64,000 bases of DNA from positions 310,001 through 374,000 of the forward strand of contig CAWBZL010000004.1 of the NCBI GenBank assembly GCA_963793275.1, in the 5' to 3' direction. The translations under genes were made by a program, and so were the position numbers. The notes beneath the pieces are model-generated. The model was given only the letters and a program-made list of their open reading frames with translations, was not told where the DNA came from and ran no database searches. Positions 34,177-43,151 of the stretch are shown here, piece after piece; within the stretch, counting starts at the first letter, position 1; each line of letters begins with the position of its first letter. Source of the DNA: Marinirhabdus sp963793275. GTDB lineage: Bacteria > Bacteroidota > Bacteroidia > Flavobacteriales > Flavobacteriaceae.

Positions 34177-35340
34177 ATGCCAAAAGAAATAAAAAACTTA
34201 AAAGACCTTCAGAATACCGAATACGGACTCAAAAAACTATTCGCAGATGCCGAAGATTTCCTTCCGCTTTTGGGGACAGATTACGTAGAGTTATATGTGG
34301 GAAATGCTAAGCAAGCGGCTCATTTTTATAAAACTGCCTTCGGATTTCAGTCACTCGCGTACGCAGGATTGGAAACGGGTTTAAAGGACCGCGTTTCTTA
34401 TGTGTTAACGCAGGATAAAATTAAACTGGTACTAACTTCGCCACTTAATAAAGGTGGAGAGATTAATCGCCATATAGATGAGCATGGCGATGCAGCAAAA
34501 GTAATTGCGTTATGGGTAGATGATGCAACAAAGGCTTTTGAAGAAACTACCAAAAGAGGTGCAAAACCCTATTTTGAACCAAGAAAAGAAGAAGATGAAC
34601 ACGGTCACGTTATAAAATCCGGAATTTACACGTACGGTGAAACAGTTCATATTTTTATAGAGCGTAAAAATTACAACGGGATCTTTCTTCCGGGCTTCGA
34701 AAAATGGGAGTCTCATTACAATCCGGCTCCTGTTGGACTTAAATTTATAGACCATATTGTAGGAAATGTAGGTTGGGACGAGATGAACAAATGGTGTAAG
34801 TTTTATGCTGAAGTAATGGGCTTCGCTCAAATTATTTCGTTTGCAGACGATGATATTGCAACCGAATATACTGCGCTAATGAGCAAGGTAATGAGCAACG
34901 GTAACGGTAGAATTAAATTCCCTATAAACGAACCTGCAAAAGCTGAAAAAAAATCGCAAATTGAAGAATATCTGGATTTTCACAACGGTCCGGGCGTACA
35001 GCATTTAGCATTGGCAACAGACGATATTGTTGCAACGGTTTCTGCTATGCGGGATAGAGGTGTGGAATTTTTATATGTGCCGGACACCTATTATGAAGAT
35101 ATTACCGAGCGCGTAGGCGAAATAGATGAAGATATAAGTTTACTTAAAAAACACGGTATTTTAATAGATCGTGATGAGGAAGGCTACCTGTTACAACTAT
35201 TCACCAATAATGTATTGGACAGACCCACTATGTTTATTGAAATTATACAACGTAAAGGAGCGCAAAGCTTTGGTGTAGGAAATTTTAAAGCACTCTTTGA
35301 GGCTATTGAGCGCCAGCAAGCACGAAGAGGAACGCTATAA
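34177..35340 (+). CDS. hppD: 4-hydroxyphenylpyruvate dioxygenase
   Basis: 387 residues. It converts 4-hydroxyphenylpyruvate to homogentisate, the substrate of HmgA next door. Two VOC (vicinal oxygen chelate) domains are seen, from about residues 28-160 and 185-370. Iron ligands fit His in FIDHIVGNV, His in GPGVQHLALATDDI, and Glu in MFIEIIQRKG. Product formation and substrate supply make hmgA-hppD one functional unit. A strong terminator follows. Confidence 0.95.
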   Translation: MPKEIKNLKDLQNTEYGLKKLFADAEDFLPLLGTDYVELYVGNAKQAAHFYKTAFGFQSLAYAGLETGLKDRVSYVLTQDKIKLVLTSPLNKGGEINRHIDEHGDAAKVIALWVDDATKAFEETTKRGAKPYFEPRKEEDEHGHVIKSGIYTYGETVHIFIERKNYNGIFLPGFEKWESHYNPAPVGLKFIDHIVGNVGWDEMNKWCKFYAEVMGFAQIISFADDDIATEYTALMSKVMSNGNGRIKFPINEPAKAEKKSQIEEYLDFHNGPGVQHLALATDDIVATVSAMRDRGVEFLYVPDTYYEDITERVGEIDEDISLLKKHGILIDRDEEGYLLQLFTNNVLDRPTMFIEIIQRKGAQSFGVGNFKALFEAIERQQARRGTL

Positions 35341-35359
35341 TACAGCAATAACAAAAGAC

Positions 35360-35396
35360 AAACTCCATCGTTATATTGATGGAGTTTTCTTTTTTG
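35360..35396 (+). terminator. Terminator after hppD
   Basis: AAACTCCATC (35360-35369) pairs perfectly with GATGGAGTTT (35378-35387) around an eight-base loop, followed by TCTTTTTT. It marks the end of the hmgA-hppD transcript. Confidence 0.88.
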
Positions 35397-35449
35397 GAAC
35401 AATACTTGTAATTTGATTCCCTGATATAAAACGCCTTCAAAAATCCGGT

Positions 35450-36220
35450 ATGAAAAAAATACTTACACTCTTATTATTAGTAACCGTTACCTTGGTTTCT
35501 GCGCAGAAAAAAGCGTACGGAGATGGAGAGTGGTTTAAGTTTAGAATTCATTATGGCTTTGTGACAGCTGGTTATGCAACATTACAGGTGGATGACGAAA
35601 TTCTTAACGGTAAAGAAGTATATCATATCAAGGGAGAAGGAATCACTACAGGTATGAGTAAGTTTTTCTTTAAAGTAGAAGATTATTACGACTCTTATGT
35701 AGATAAAGAAAAGGACATTCCGTATAAATTTATCAGGAAAATTGATGAAGGTGGACACACCAAAGATGTTGAGATAGATTTTGATCATAATTCTGGTAAA
35801 GCGTTAATACATAAAAGAAAACTTCAGACCAAAGAACTTGTAGATTTTCCAAAAGGTGCTCAGGATATGGTTTCGGCATTCTATTACCTTCGGAATAATT
35901 TGGATACCAAAAACATTAAAGTGGGGCAAACCATTAACATGGATATGTTTTTTGATAACGAATCGTATAAATTTCGATTAAAATTTCTGGGACGTGAAGA
36001 ATTAAATACCGACTTTGGTAAAATCCCTACATTAAAATTTAGGCCTTATGTACAAGCAGGACGTGTCTTTAAAGAAAAAGAAAGCCTAACGGTTTGGGTA
36101 ACAGACGATGCTAACAAAATGCCGGTGCTTATCAAGGCAGATCTGGCTGTGGGTTCTTTAAAAGCAAGCTTAGTTCAGTTTAAAGGATTGAGGCATTCTT
36201 TCAGAATTGTTGTAGATTAG
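35450..36220 (+). CDS. DUF3108-type periplasmic protein
   Basis: 256 residues with a signal peptide (ILTLLLLVTVTLVSAQ). The mature chain is beta-rich and carries the DUF3108 pattern: GEWFKFRIHYGFVTAGYATL at the start, DYYDSYVDKEKDIPYKF, and YLRNNLDTKNIKVGQTI. The function of this family is unknown; envelope or periplasmic location is predicted. The stop is only four bases from the GTG start of the dioxygenase gene, so the two share a transcript. Confidence 0.88.
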   Translation: MKKILTLLLLVTVTLVSAQKKAYGDGEWFKFRIHYGFVTAGYATLQVDDEILNGKEVYHIKGEGITTGMSKFFFKVEDYYDSYVDKEKDIPYKFIRKIDEGGHTKDVEIDFDHNSGKALIHKRKLQTKELVDFPKGAQDMVSAFYYLRNNLDTKNIKVGQTINMDMFFDNESYKFRLKFLGREELNTDFGKIPTLKFRPYVQAGRVFKEKESLTVWVTDDANKMPVLIKADLAVGSLKASLVQFKGLRHSFRIVVD

Positions 36221-36224
36221 CAAC

Positions 36225-37160
36225 GTGAAAAATAAAGAAGAAGAAAGACTACAATTACTAAAGCAACTGGAAGAAAAATACCAGCTGCTGGATCAGGATT
36301 TAAACACGCACCTGGAAGGTCTTTTGCATAGCAAGCCCATTAATTACTGGGACTATATCCAGACAGATGCGTTGCTTAGTCTTCAACGTCAAGAAACTAC
36401 GTTCCCGGACGAGATGGTCTTTATTATGTACCATCAGGTAAACGAGTTGCTTTTTAAAATGATGTTGTGGGAAATTCAGCAAATATCCTATAAAGAAGGT
36501 TTAACGGCTCAGTTTTTTTCAGAGCGAGTACTTCGAGTGAGTAGATATTTCGATATGTTAACAGCCTCTTTCGAAATTATGACGCAGGGAATGGAAGTTG
36601 AACAGTATCTCAAGTTCAGAAATACGTTAGCACCGGCAAGTGGTTTCCAAAGCGCCCAATACCGAAAAATTGAATTTGCCTGTACAGACTTACTGAATTT
36701 GATCGATGCCCGTTTCAGAAAAACAATAGACCGCAATACCCCTTTTGATCACGCGTTTGAACATTTATACTGGCAGGCAGCAGGGAAAGATTATCATACC
36801 GGTAAAAAAAGTTATACTTTAAGTCAGTTTGAAGTAAAATACAGAAAGGAATTTATACGTTTCATGGAAGAGTATAATACCATAAATATTTATGCACGGT
36901 TTTTAGCATTGCCGGAAGAAGCCCGTAAAGACAAAGACTTAATAAATGCGATGCGTCATTTAGACAAAACTATTAATATTACGTGGGTAATGGCGCATTA
37001 TAATACCGCTTCCAGATATTTAAATTACGGAAAAGAGCCTAGAGAGGCAACTGGCGGTAGTGAATGGCAAAAATATATGCATCCAAAATATCAAAAAAGA
37101 ATCTTTTTCCCTTCGGTCTGGACTCAGGAAGAATTGGATAGTTGGGGTGAAGATGTTTAA
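36225..37160 (+). CDS. Tryptophan 2,3-dioxygenase family protein
   Basis: 311 residues from GTG, four bases after the DUF3108 stop. It is a haem dioxygenase family that opens the indole ring of tryptophan to N-formylkynurenine. Supporting segments are INYWDYIQTDALLSLQ, EMVFIMYHQVNELLFKMMLW (active-site His in the helix YHQVNELLFK) and VMAHYNTASRYLNYG, corresponding to the proximal-haem-ligand region. It completes an aromatic amino acid breakdown block with hmgA and hppD. Downstream kynurenine enzymes are not in the window. Confidence 0.9.
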   Translation: MKNKEEERLQLLKQLEEKYQLLDQDLNTHLEGLLHSKPINYWDYIQTDALLSLQRQETTFPDEMVFIMYHQVNELLFKMMLWEIQQISYKEGLTAQFFSERVLRVSRYFDMLTASFEIMTQGMEVEQYLKFRNTLAPASGFQSAQYRKIEFACTDLLNLIDARFRKTIDRNTPFDHAFEHLYWQAAGKDYHTGKKSYTLSQFEVKYRKEFIRFMEEYNTINIYARFLALPEEARKDKDLINAMRHLDKTINITWVMAHYNTASRYLNYGKEPREATGGSEWQKYMHPKYQKRIFFPSVWTQEELDSWGEDV

Positions 37161-37173
37161 TTTATAATAAACC

Positions 37174-37203
37174 ATTAATTGCTACGGTAATTAATTACAT
37201 TTG
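37174..37203 (+). promoter_or_regulatory. Inverted repeat overlapping a -7 box before the M23 gene
   Basis: ATTAATT (37174-37180) and AATTAAT (37189-37195) are complements, followed directly by TACATTTG (37196-37203), which fits TAnnTTTG. A second TAGTTTTG lies at 37255-37262. No ideal -33 TTG was found for either. Confidence 0.3.
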
Positions 37204-37294
37204 CCAAGAGATTGAAAAAACACATACAACTACACGTCTTTCCTTCAAGAACCGTAGTTTTGTAAGTGTTAAGACAAAAAAAAATAATGACAGA

Positions 37295-38539
37295 TTGAGC
37301 AAAATAATTGCAGCCTTGAAACACCTTTTTAGCCTACTCCTTATTATACTATTCTTTGTTAGTTGCGAAGAAAATGATACCGAAATTATAGAAACAACCC
37401 CGGAGCCTGTTCCAGTTCTTATCGAAGAATTTGGGTATAACTTAAACGATTTTAATGTGGTGCGGGACACTATACGTTCTGGTGATACCTTTGGAGATAT
37501 TCTTGATACCTACGGAGTTTCCAATCAGGATATTCTTGAAGTTGCTACAAAATTCAGAGATAGTTTTGATGTACGTAGGATTGTAGTTGGAAAACCATAC
37601 GTGTTGCTTAATTCTAAGGATTCATTAAATAAAACAGAGGTCTTTATCTATCAAAAAAACAAGGTAGATTTTGCTGTGGTAGACTTTAGGGATACCTTAA
37701 ATGTATATACCGCCGTGCAACCGGTGACAACTATAGAGCGTGAAGTGTCTGGTGTAATCAACAATTCACTTTCCATGACTATGCAGGAAAATAATTTAAG
37801 TGCCAACTTAACCGAAAAAATGGCAAGTATCTTTGCCTGGACTGTAAACTTTTATGGACTCCAAAAAGGGGATAATTTCAAACTAATTTATACTGAAAAG
37901 TATATAAATGATACCATTCCGGCTGGTGTGGACGAAATAAAAGCAGCTTATTTTGAACATCGTGGAAAACCTATTTATGCCTTTCTATATGAAAAAGATA
38001 GTATAACACGAGAGGTGGATTATTATGACGAAAATGCTGATAATTTAAGAAGAGCATTTTTAAAGTCTCCAATCGAATTTAATTATAGGATCTCTTCGCC
38101 TTACAACCTTAAACGCCGTATAAAATATTATGGCTACAAACTACGACCTCACAAAGGAACCGATTTTGCTGCAGGAATTGGAACACCCATTATAGCCACA
38201 GCCGACGGTACTGTTACAAAATCTGAAAGACGCGGTGGAAATGGAAATTACGTAAAATTAAAACATAATGGCACGTATGAGACCCAATACCTCCACATGA
38301 AAAGCCGAAAGGTAAAAGTTGGACAATATGTGCGTCAAGGAGACGTAATTGGCTGGGTTGGGATGACTGGAAATACTGGTGGACCACACGTTTGTTATCG
38401 TTTTTGGAAAAACGGAAAACAAGTAGATCCCTTCAAAGAAGACCTTCCTTTTTCTACTCCATTAGAAGAACAATATCGTAAAGGTTATTTTGAATATATT
38501 CCTTCAATGAAAGAGCGATTAGATTGCATAGTTTATTAA
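37295..38539 (+). CDS. LysM/M23 peptidase lipoprotein
   Basis: 414 residues from a TTG start (a second TTG lies seven codons on); no ATG is usable. A lipoprotein signal (LFSLLLIILFFVSC, lipobox VSC) places it in the envelope. A LysM-like segment lies near residues 60-105 (IRSGDTFGDILDTYGVSNQD). The M23 metallopeptidase domain at about 280-390 has zinc ligands His286 and Asp290 (PHKGTDF). The usual HxH is His365-Val-Cys367 (GPHVCYRF), so the third zinc ligand is replaced by Cys. LytM-type enzymes cut peptidoglycan cross-links. With the Cys it may still bind zinc or act as a regulator of other hydrolases. Confidence 0.88.
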   Translation: MSKIIAALKHLFSLLLIILFFVSCEENDTEIIETTPEPVPVLIEEFGYNLNDFNVVRDTIRSGDTFGDILDTYGVSNQDILEVATKFRDSFDVRRIVVGKPYVLLNSKDSLNKTEVFIYQKNKVDFAVVDFRDTLNVYTAVQPVTTIEREVSGVINNSLSMTMQENNLSANLTEKMASIFAWTVNFYGLQKGDNFKLIYTEKYINDTIPAGVDEIKAAYFEHRGKPIYAFLYEKDSITREVDYYDENADNLRRAFLKSPIEFNYRISSPYNLKRRIKYYGYKLRPHKGTDFAAGIGTPIIATADGTVTKSERRGGNGNYVKLKHNGTYETQYLHMKSRKVKVGQYVRQGDVIGWVGMTGNTGGPHVCYRFWKNGKQVDPFKEDLPFSTPLEEQYRKGYFEYIPSMKERLDCIVY

Positions 38540-38662
38540 GTTTTAACTAGTATTTTGTTGATAATATGTTATTAACTAATATTCAGATATTCAAATACTT
38601 ACCCAACTTCATAGTACATTTAAATACCTAATAATTTGTTAGCGTTTTCTTAACATTCTTTG

Positions 38663-38693
38663 TTGCCTAAAAATAATAATAGATGTAGTTTTG
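38663..38693 (+). promoter_or_regulatory. Well-formed promoter of the first TonB receptor
   Basis: TTG (38663-38665), 20-base gap, TAGTTTTG (38686-38693) fit the Bacteroidota promoter consensus. The start codon at 38720 gives a leader of about 20 bases. Confidence 0.55.
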
Positions 38694-38719
38694 CGCCAAT
38701 AATAAAACACATAACAACT

Positions 38720-41302
38720 ATGAAGAAATTTTTACTTTTTACATTGCTATTGGCTGGATTTACAGCTTTTTCGCAAGGGACAGTTACAGGAACTGTAATC
38801 GACGAAGATTTGGGAGGTCCTCTTCCAAATGCAAACATCATTGAGGTTGGAACAACCAATGGTGCCATTGCCGATTTTGATGGAAACTTCACACTTGAAG
38901 TTTCTTCAACATCTGGTAAAATTAAAATTACCTATTTAGGTTTTCTTGAGAGAACAGTATCTTTTACATTAACAAATGGAGTTGCTGATCTTGGTAAAGT
39001 AAACATGAGCCCGGATGCAGATGCATTAGACGAGGTTATCGTAATTGGTTCCGGAGTTATAGATTTGGCTGCAGACCGTAAAACACCGGTTGCAGTATCT
39101 ACCATTTCTTCTCAGGAAATCCAAGATAAAGTTGCTGGTAACGTTGAGATCACAGAAGCCTTAAAGAGTACGCCTTCTGCGTATATTTCCGGACAAACCG
39201 GATTTGGTGACGGACAACTATTTCTGCGTGGTTTCGACAACTCAAACATTGCAGTGCTTTTAAACGGACAGCCAGTAAACGCAATGGAAGATGGTCGTAT
39301 CTTCTGGTCTAACTGGTCTGGTATCGCAGATATTGCAAATGCAATACAAGTACAACGTGGTTTAGGTTCTTCTAAGCTGGCTATATCATCTGTAGGTGGT
39401 ACAACCAACATTGTAATGAAAGCAGCCGATAGAAAGCAAGGTGGTTTTGCTCGTTTCTTAGGAGGTAACGATAGCTACTTTAAAGGAACTGTTGCGTATG
39501 ATACAGGTAGAAATGAAAAAGGTTGGGCATTCTCTGTACTGTTAGATCACTGGCAAGCACATAGAAAATGGGCAAAAGGAACGTATGGTGAAGGACAAAA
39601 TTACTTCTTCGCTGTAGGATATAAGCCAAACGAAAAACACGCTTTTAACTTCTTAGTTACAGGAGCACCACAATTACACGGGCAACGTTTTTCTCAATCA
39701 CAAGAAATAATTGATGCAGACCCTAAATTCAATGAGCATTGGGGATACACAGAAGACGGAATTGAGTCTGAGCGTCAAAACTACTACCACAAGCCAGTAA
39801 TGAACTTAAACTGGGATTGGAATATGAGTGATAAGACAGATCTTTCTACCGTATTATATGGCTCCTGGGGTCGTGGTGGAGGAACCGGACCAAGAGGTGA
39901 CAGACCAGTTCGTACGGAAGATCCTGATGGCGCAGGTCCTTTAATTGGGCAAATAGATTATCCTGGAACAATTGCTGCTAACCTGTTAATTAGAGACGGA
40001 GATCCTACTGCAGATAGTGGAAGAAGAGGATACATAAAAAGAGCTTCTGTAAACAACCACAAATGGTACGGTTTAATTTCTAACTTAGGGCACGAATTTA
40101 ACGACAACTTTAATGTTAATTTTGGAGTTGATGTAAGAATTTACACAGGAGATCACTTCCGTCAGGTAGTAGACCTTTACGGATTAAACAGATGGTCTAA
40201 CGATACTGCAAATGGTAATCCTGTTTTTGAAACGTATAATGCAAACCCTTGGGATGCATTAACTAATTTTGCTCCGGAAGAAGACCGTATAGATTACGAT
40301 TATTCTGAAGATATTAACTATCAGGGAGCATTTGGTCAATTAGAATACGCTACAGATAAATTCTCTGCATTTTTTCAGGGAGCATTCTCAAACCAATCGT
40401 ACCAAAGAACAGGGCGTTTTGATGATCCAGGAGATTCAGAGAAATTCAACAAAACTGGATATAACGTTAAAGGTGGTATCGCTTACACAATAAACGATAT
40501 GAATACCATCTTCGTAAATGCAGGGCGTTATTCTCGCCAGCCATTCTTAGATAACGTTTTTGTAAACGTAAGAGGATCTAATGAATTGATTGAGCCAGAA
40601 GTTGAAAATGAAGAAATTACAGGATACGAAGCAGGATATCGCTTTGAAGCTGGTAATATAAGAATCAACTTCAATGCCTATGTAACAGACTGGGATAACA
40701 GAACTATTTTGTCAAGTGGTATTGATGATCCTGATGGAACTCCAGATTCTGGTGATGAAACCAACATCAATATTTTTGAAAGAGGAGTAAGACAATACCA
40801 TACAGGTGGAGAGATCGATCTGGAGTGGAGAACTACAGACTGGTTAACACTTAAAGGATATGCATCTGGTGGTAGCTGGGTGTACAAAGGAGAAACAAAC
40901 TTCCAGATCTATAACGACGACACGAACGAATTAATCGAAGAAGGTGAAGGAATAGATCGTTCAGGAATTAAAGTTTCCACTGCTCCGCAAACGTCTGCTG
41001 GTGCTGGTTTTAAAGCGAAAGTTGTACAAGGGCTAAGCTTTGATGGTACCTATAATTACTATGCCAACCATTACAAGTTTACGGATGTAAGTTCTACATT
41101 GGCAGATCTTGATAAGTTGGATCCTTATAGCTTGATAGATCTAGGAGTTTCTTACAAGTTTAACTTTGGAGGACAAAGATTAGTATTAAGAGGAAATGTA
41201 TTTAATGTTTTCGATACTATTAAAATCCAACAAACAGATGCTTTTGGCTTAATAAACTTAAATGGTACAACCTATAATGGTTCAATTAGATACGAATTCT
41301 AA
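38720..41302 (+). CDS. TonB-dependent outer-membrane receptor with carboxypeptidase-like domain
   Basis: 860 residues from ATG 38720; an upstream in-frame ATG at 38660 is inside the promoter. Signal peptide FLLFTLLLAGFTAFSQ, carboxypeptidase-like regulatory domain at about 20-105 (VTGTVIDEDLGGPLPNANII), plug domain at 130-250 (ITEALKSTPSAYISGQTGFG, LFLRGFDNSNIAVLLNGQPV), then a 22-strand barrel ending in the terminal IRYEF. The substrate is not predictable. No SusD-like partner is adjacent, so it is not a standard polysaccharide pair. It stands as a single gene with its own promoter and a strong terminator. Confidence 0.95.
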   Translation: MKKFLLFTLLLAGFTAFSQGTVTGTVIDEDLGGPLPNANIIEVGTTNGAIADFDGNFTLEVSSTSGKIKITYLGFLERTVSFTLTNGVADLGKVNMSPDADALDEVIVIGSGVIDLAADRKTPVAVSTISSQEIQDKVAGNVEITEALKSTPSAYISGQTGFGDGQLFLRGFDNSNIAVLLNGQPVNAMEDGRIFWSNWSGIADIANAIQVQRGLGSSKLAISSVGGTTNIVMKAADRKQGGFARFLGGNDSYFKGTVAYDTGRNEKGWAFSVLLDHWQAHRKWAKGTYGEGQNYFFAVGYKPNEKHAFNFLVTGAPQLHGQRFSQSQEIIDADPKFNEHWGYTEDGIESERQNYYHKPVMNLNWDWNMSDKTDLSTVLYGSWGRGGGTGPRGDRPVRTEDPDGAGPLIGQIDYPGTIAANLLIRDGDPTADSGRRGYIKRASVNNHKWYGLISNLGHEFNDNFNVNFGVDVRIYTGDHFRQVVDLYGLNRWSNDTANGNPVFETYNANPWDALTNFAPEEDRIDYDYSEDINYQGAFGQLEYATDKFSAFFQGAFSNQSYQRTGRFDDPGDSEKFNKTGYNVKGGIAYTINDMNTIFVNAGRYSRQPFLDNVFVNVRGSNELIEPEVENEEITGYEAGYRFEAGNIRINFNAYVTDWDNRTILSSGIDDPDGTPDSGDETNINIFERGVRQYHTGGEIDLEWRTTDWLTLKGYASGGSWVYKGETNFQIYNDDTNELIEEGEGIDRSGIKVSTAPQTSAGAGFKAKVVQGLSFDGTYNYYANHYKFTDVSSTLADLDKLDPYSLIDLGVSYKFNFGGQRLVLRGNVFNVFDTIKIQQTDAFGLINLNGTTYNGSIRYEF

Positions 41303-41325
41303 TACCCTTTACTTTTGAAAATCTG

Positions 41326-41357
41326 AAAACCGCTCCTTTCTGGGAGCGGTTTTTTTA
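41326..41357 (+). terminator. Terminator after TonB receptor
   Basis: AAAACCGCTCC pairs with GGAGCGGTTTT around a short loop, followed by TTTTATGG. A textbook rho-independent terminator. Confidence 0.9.
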
Positions 41358-41399
41358 TGGAATTATGGCTACCTTTACGCTATACTAAAATTAAAAATT

Positions 41400-41846
41400 A
41401 TGTACACAACCATTCAATTTATACACTCCTATTGGGCCTACTTGGTCGTTTTTGTAGTGGGTATAGCTACTATTAATGCTATTGCTGGTTTCTTTGGGAA
41501 TAAGGAATACAGTCCTAAAGACTTCAGGCTGGCGCTATTTGCATTAATTACAACTCACATCCAGTTCTTAATAGGGTTGGTACTATTTTTTGTATCTCCA
41601 TTAGGGCTACAGAATATTATGAACAATGGTATGGGAGAGGTAATGGGAAACAGTCTTTACAGGCTATATGCCGTAGAACATCCAACCGTTATGATCTTAA
41701 CGGTAGTTTTTATTACCTTTGGGTATTCTAAACACAAAAAGAAATTGGTTAGCAAACCAAAGTTTAAAATGCTCGCTATATTTTACACCATAGCATTACT
41801 ATTACTTTTAAGCCGAATCCCCTGGTCACAATGGTTAGGTTTGTAA
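41400..41846 (+). CDS. Four-helix membrane protein (cytochrome-b-like annotation in relatives)
   Basis: 148 residues with four hydrophobic helices: IHSYWAYLVVFVVGIATI, LALFALITTHIQFLIGLVLF, HPTVMILTVVFITFGY and MLAIFYTIALLLLLSRI. His residues lie within helices (FIHSYW, TTHIQF, VEHPTVM), which could bind haem, and similar Flavobacteriaceae proteins are sometimes named cytochrome B. I can see no further support for haem binding, so the role stays open. It follows a terminator and precedes another, so it forms its own unit. Confidence 0.78.
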   Translation: MYTTIQFIHSYWAYLVVFVVGIATINAIAGFFGNKEYSPKDFRLALFALITTHIQFLIGLVLFFVSPLGLQNIMNNGMGEVMGNSLYRLYAVEHPTVMILTVVFITFGYSKHKKKLVSKPKFKMLAIFYTIALLLLLSRIPWSQWLGL

Positions 41847-41870
41847 AATCTATATAAAATTGAAAAAAAC

Positions 41871-41903
41871 AAAGCCGGACAACGAAAGTTTTCTGGCTTT
41901 TTA
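41871..41903 (+). terminator. Terminator after the four-helix protein gene
   Basis: AAAGCC (41871-41876) pairs with GGCTTT (41895-41900), extended inward by GGA with TCT (one wobble), followed by TTTAT. Confidence 0.7.
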
Positions 41904-41994
41904 TATTAAAATCACAATTAAGGGTAACCGAGTGATTTGAAGTTCTTAGTTTAACAAAGTTGAAAAAATGCAGGTTTCAAATTGTATCCAAAGG

Positions 41995-43044
41995 CTATTT
42001 CTCTTTAATTAAGTATACATATACGGGAAAGTGGTCACTATAGCCTCCTGTAAACGTTCCATTGCCAAAACTTCGGTACGGATATCCTTTGTAACGCCCG
42101 CGCGTATTTGCTAAATACGTTTTATTATAAATACCAGCCTGGTAAAAGCGATAACTGCTGTAGTCATTTTTTAATAATTCAGAAGAAATAATTAACTGAT
42201 CGAACAAATTCCAGCCATCCCGCCAGGCCAGAGTTCCTAACCCTTTTTTAAACATAGCTTCCATTGGGTTATACAATTGCTTTAGCTGTATATTTTCTTT
42301 AGCCCCACTTGTTTTTAAATAATCTTTTACACTAGGGCTGGTAGGATCGTCATTTAAATCGCCCATCGTAATTATTTTGGCGTATGGATCTTCCACAAAA
42401 ACCGAATCTATAAGATGCTTATTTAATTGTGCAGCTTTAATACGCTTTGGTCTGCTACGTGCTTCCCCACCGCTTCTGGAAGGCCAATGATTTACCAGTA
42501 CGGTTATCTTTTCTCCATCCAGCATACCACTTACAATAAGTTGATCTCTTGTATAAATACGTTTGGTAAGATCATTTTCAGCATAAATGTATAGTGGGAT
42601 TGCCTTATAATGCATAGGACTAAACAGTCTTTTTTGATACAACAAGGCCACATCTATGCCTCGACGGTCCGGAGAATCAAACTGAATTATTCCATACTCC
42701 TTTTCTATCAGTGGCTTCTGATTTATAAGATCTTCCAGCACTCTTCTATTTTCAACCTCACAAACACCAATAATGGTGGGTGCGTCTCCAGTTACTTCAA
42801 ACCCGATTTCTGAAATCACCTTCGCCATGTTTTTTAATTTAGCGTTGTATAATTCTTCGGTCCAGTGGTCTTTACCATCCGGAGTTCTGTCGTCGTCAAA
42901 AGTTAATGGGTCGTCCTCAAAATCGAAGAGATTCTCCAGATTATAAAAAGCTATGGTTTGTACTTTATAGTCTGTTTTTTCTTGAGCATTACTGCTTAAA
43001 AAGAAAAGGAAAAAGAAAGGGATAATGTAGTGGTGTATATTCAT
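41995..43044 (-). CDS. Secreted endonuclease/exonuclease/phosphatase family protein
   Basis: 349 residues with a signal peptide (HHYIIPFFFLFFLSSNAQ). All hallmarks of the EEP fold are present: AFYNLENLFD (Asn), GVCEVENRRVLEDL (metal Glu), VNHWPSR (His), MGDLNDDPTSPSV (Asp, Asn), and YSDHFPVYVYL (catalytic His near the end). Members cleave phosphodiester or phosphate bonds in DNA, RNA or sugar phosphates. Being secreted, it could degrade environmental nucleic acids. It is divergent from a TonB receptor and DUF5689 lipoprotein with 98-107 bases between, which suggests linked regulation. Confidence 0.9.
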   Translation of the reverse strand: MNIHHYIIPFFFLFFLSSNAQEKTDYKVQTIAFYNLENLFDFEDDPLTFDDDRTPDGKDHWTEELYNAKLKNMAKVISEIGFEVTGDAPTIIGVCEVENRRVLEDLINQKPLIEKEYGIIQFDSPDRRGIDVALLYQKRLFSPMHYKAIPLYIYAENDLTKRIYTRDQLIVSGMLDGEKITVLVNHWPSRSGGEARSRPKRIKAAQLNKHLIDSVFVEDPYAKIITMGDLNDDPTSPSVKDYLKTSGAKENIQLKQLYNPMEAMFKKGLGTLAWRDGWNLFDQLIISSELLKNDYSSYRFYQAGIYNKTYLANTRGRYKGYPYRSFGNGTFTGGYSDHFPVYVYLIKEK

Positions 43045-43151
43045 AATAGGCTAAAATATTAATTTTGAATAAGATAGCAGCGGTATTTCACAGGAAACCA
43101 TTAACTTTGTAGTAACTCCCCCTTTAAATAACAGTTATACGTATGTTTAGA

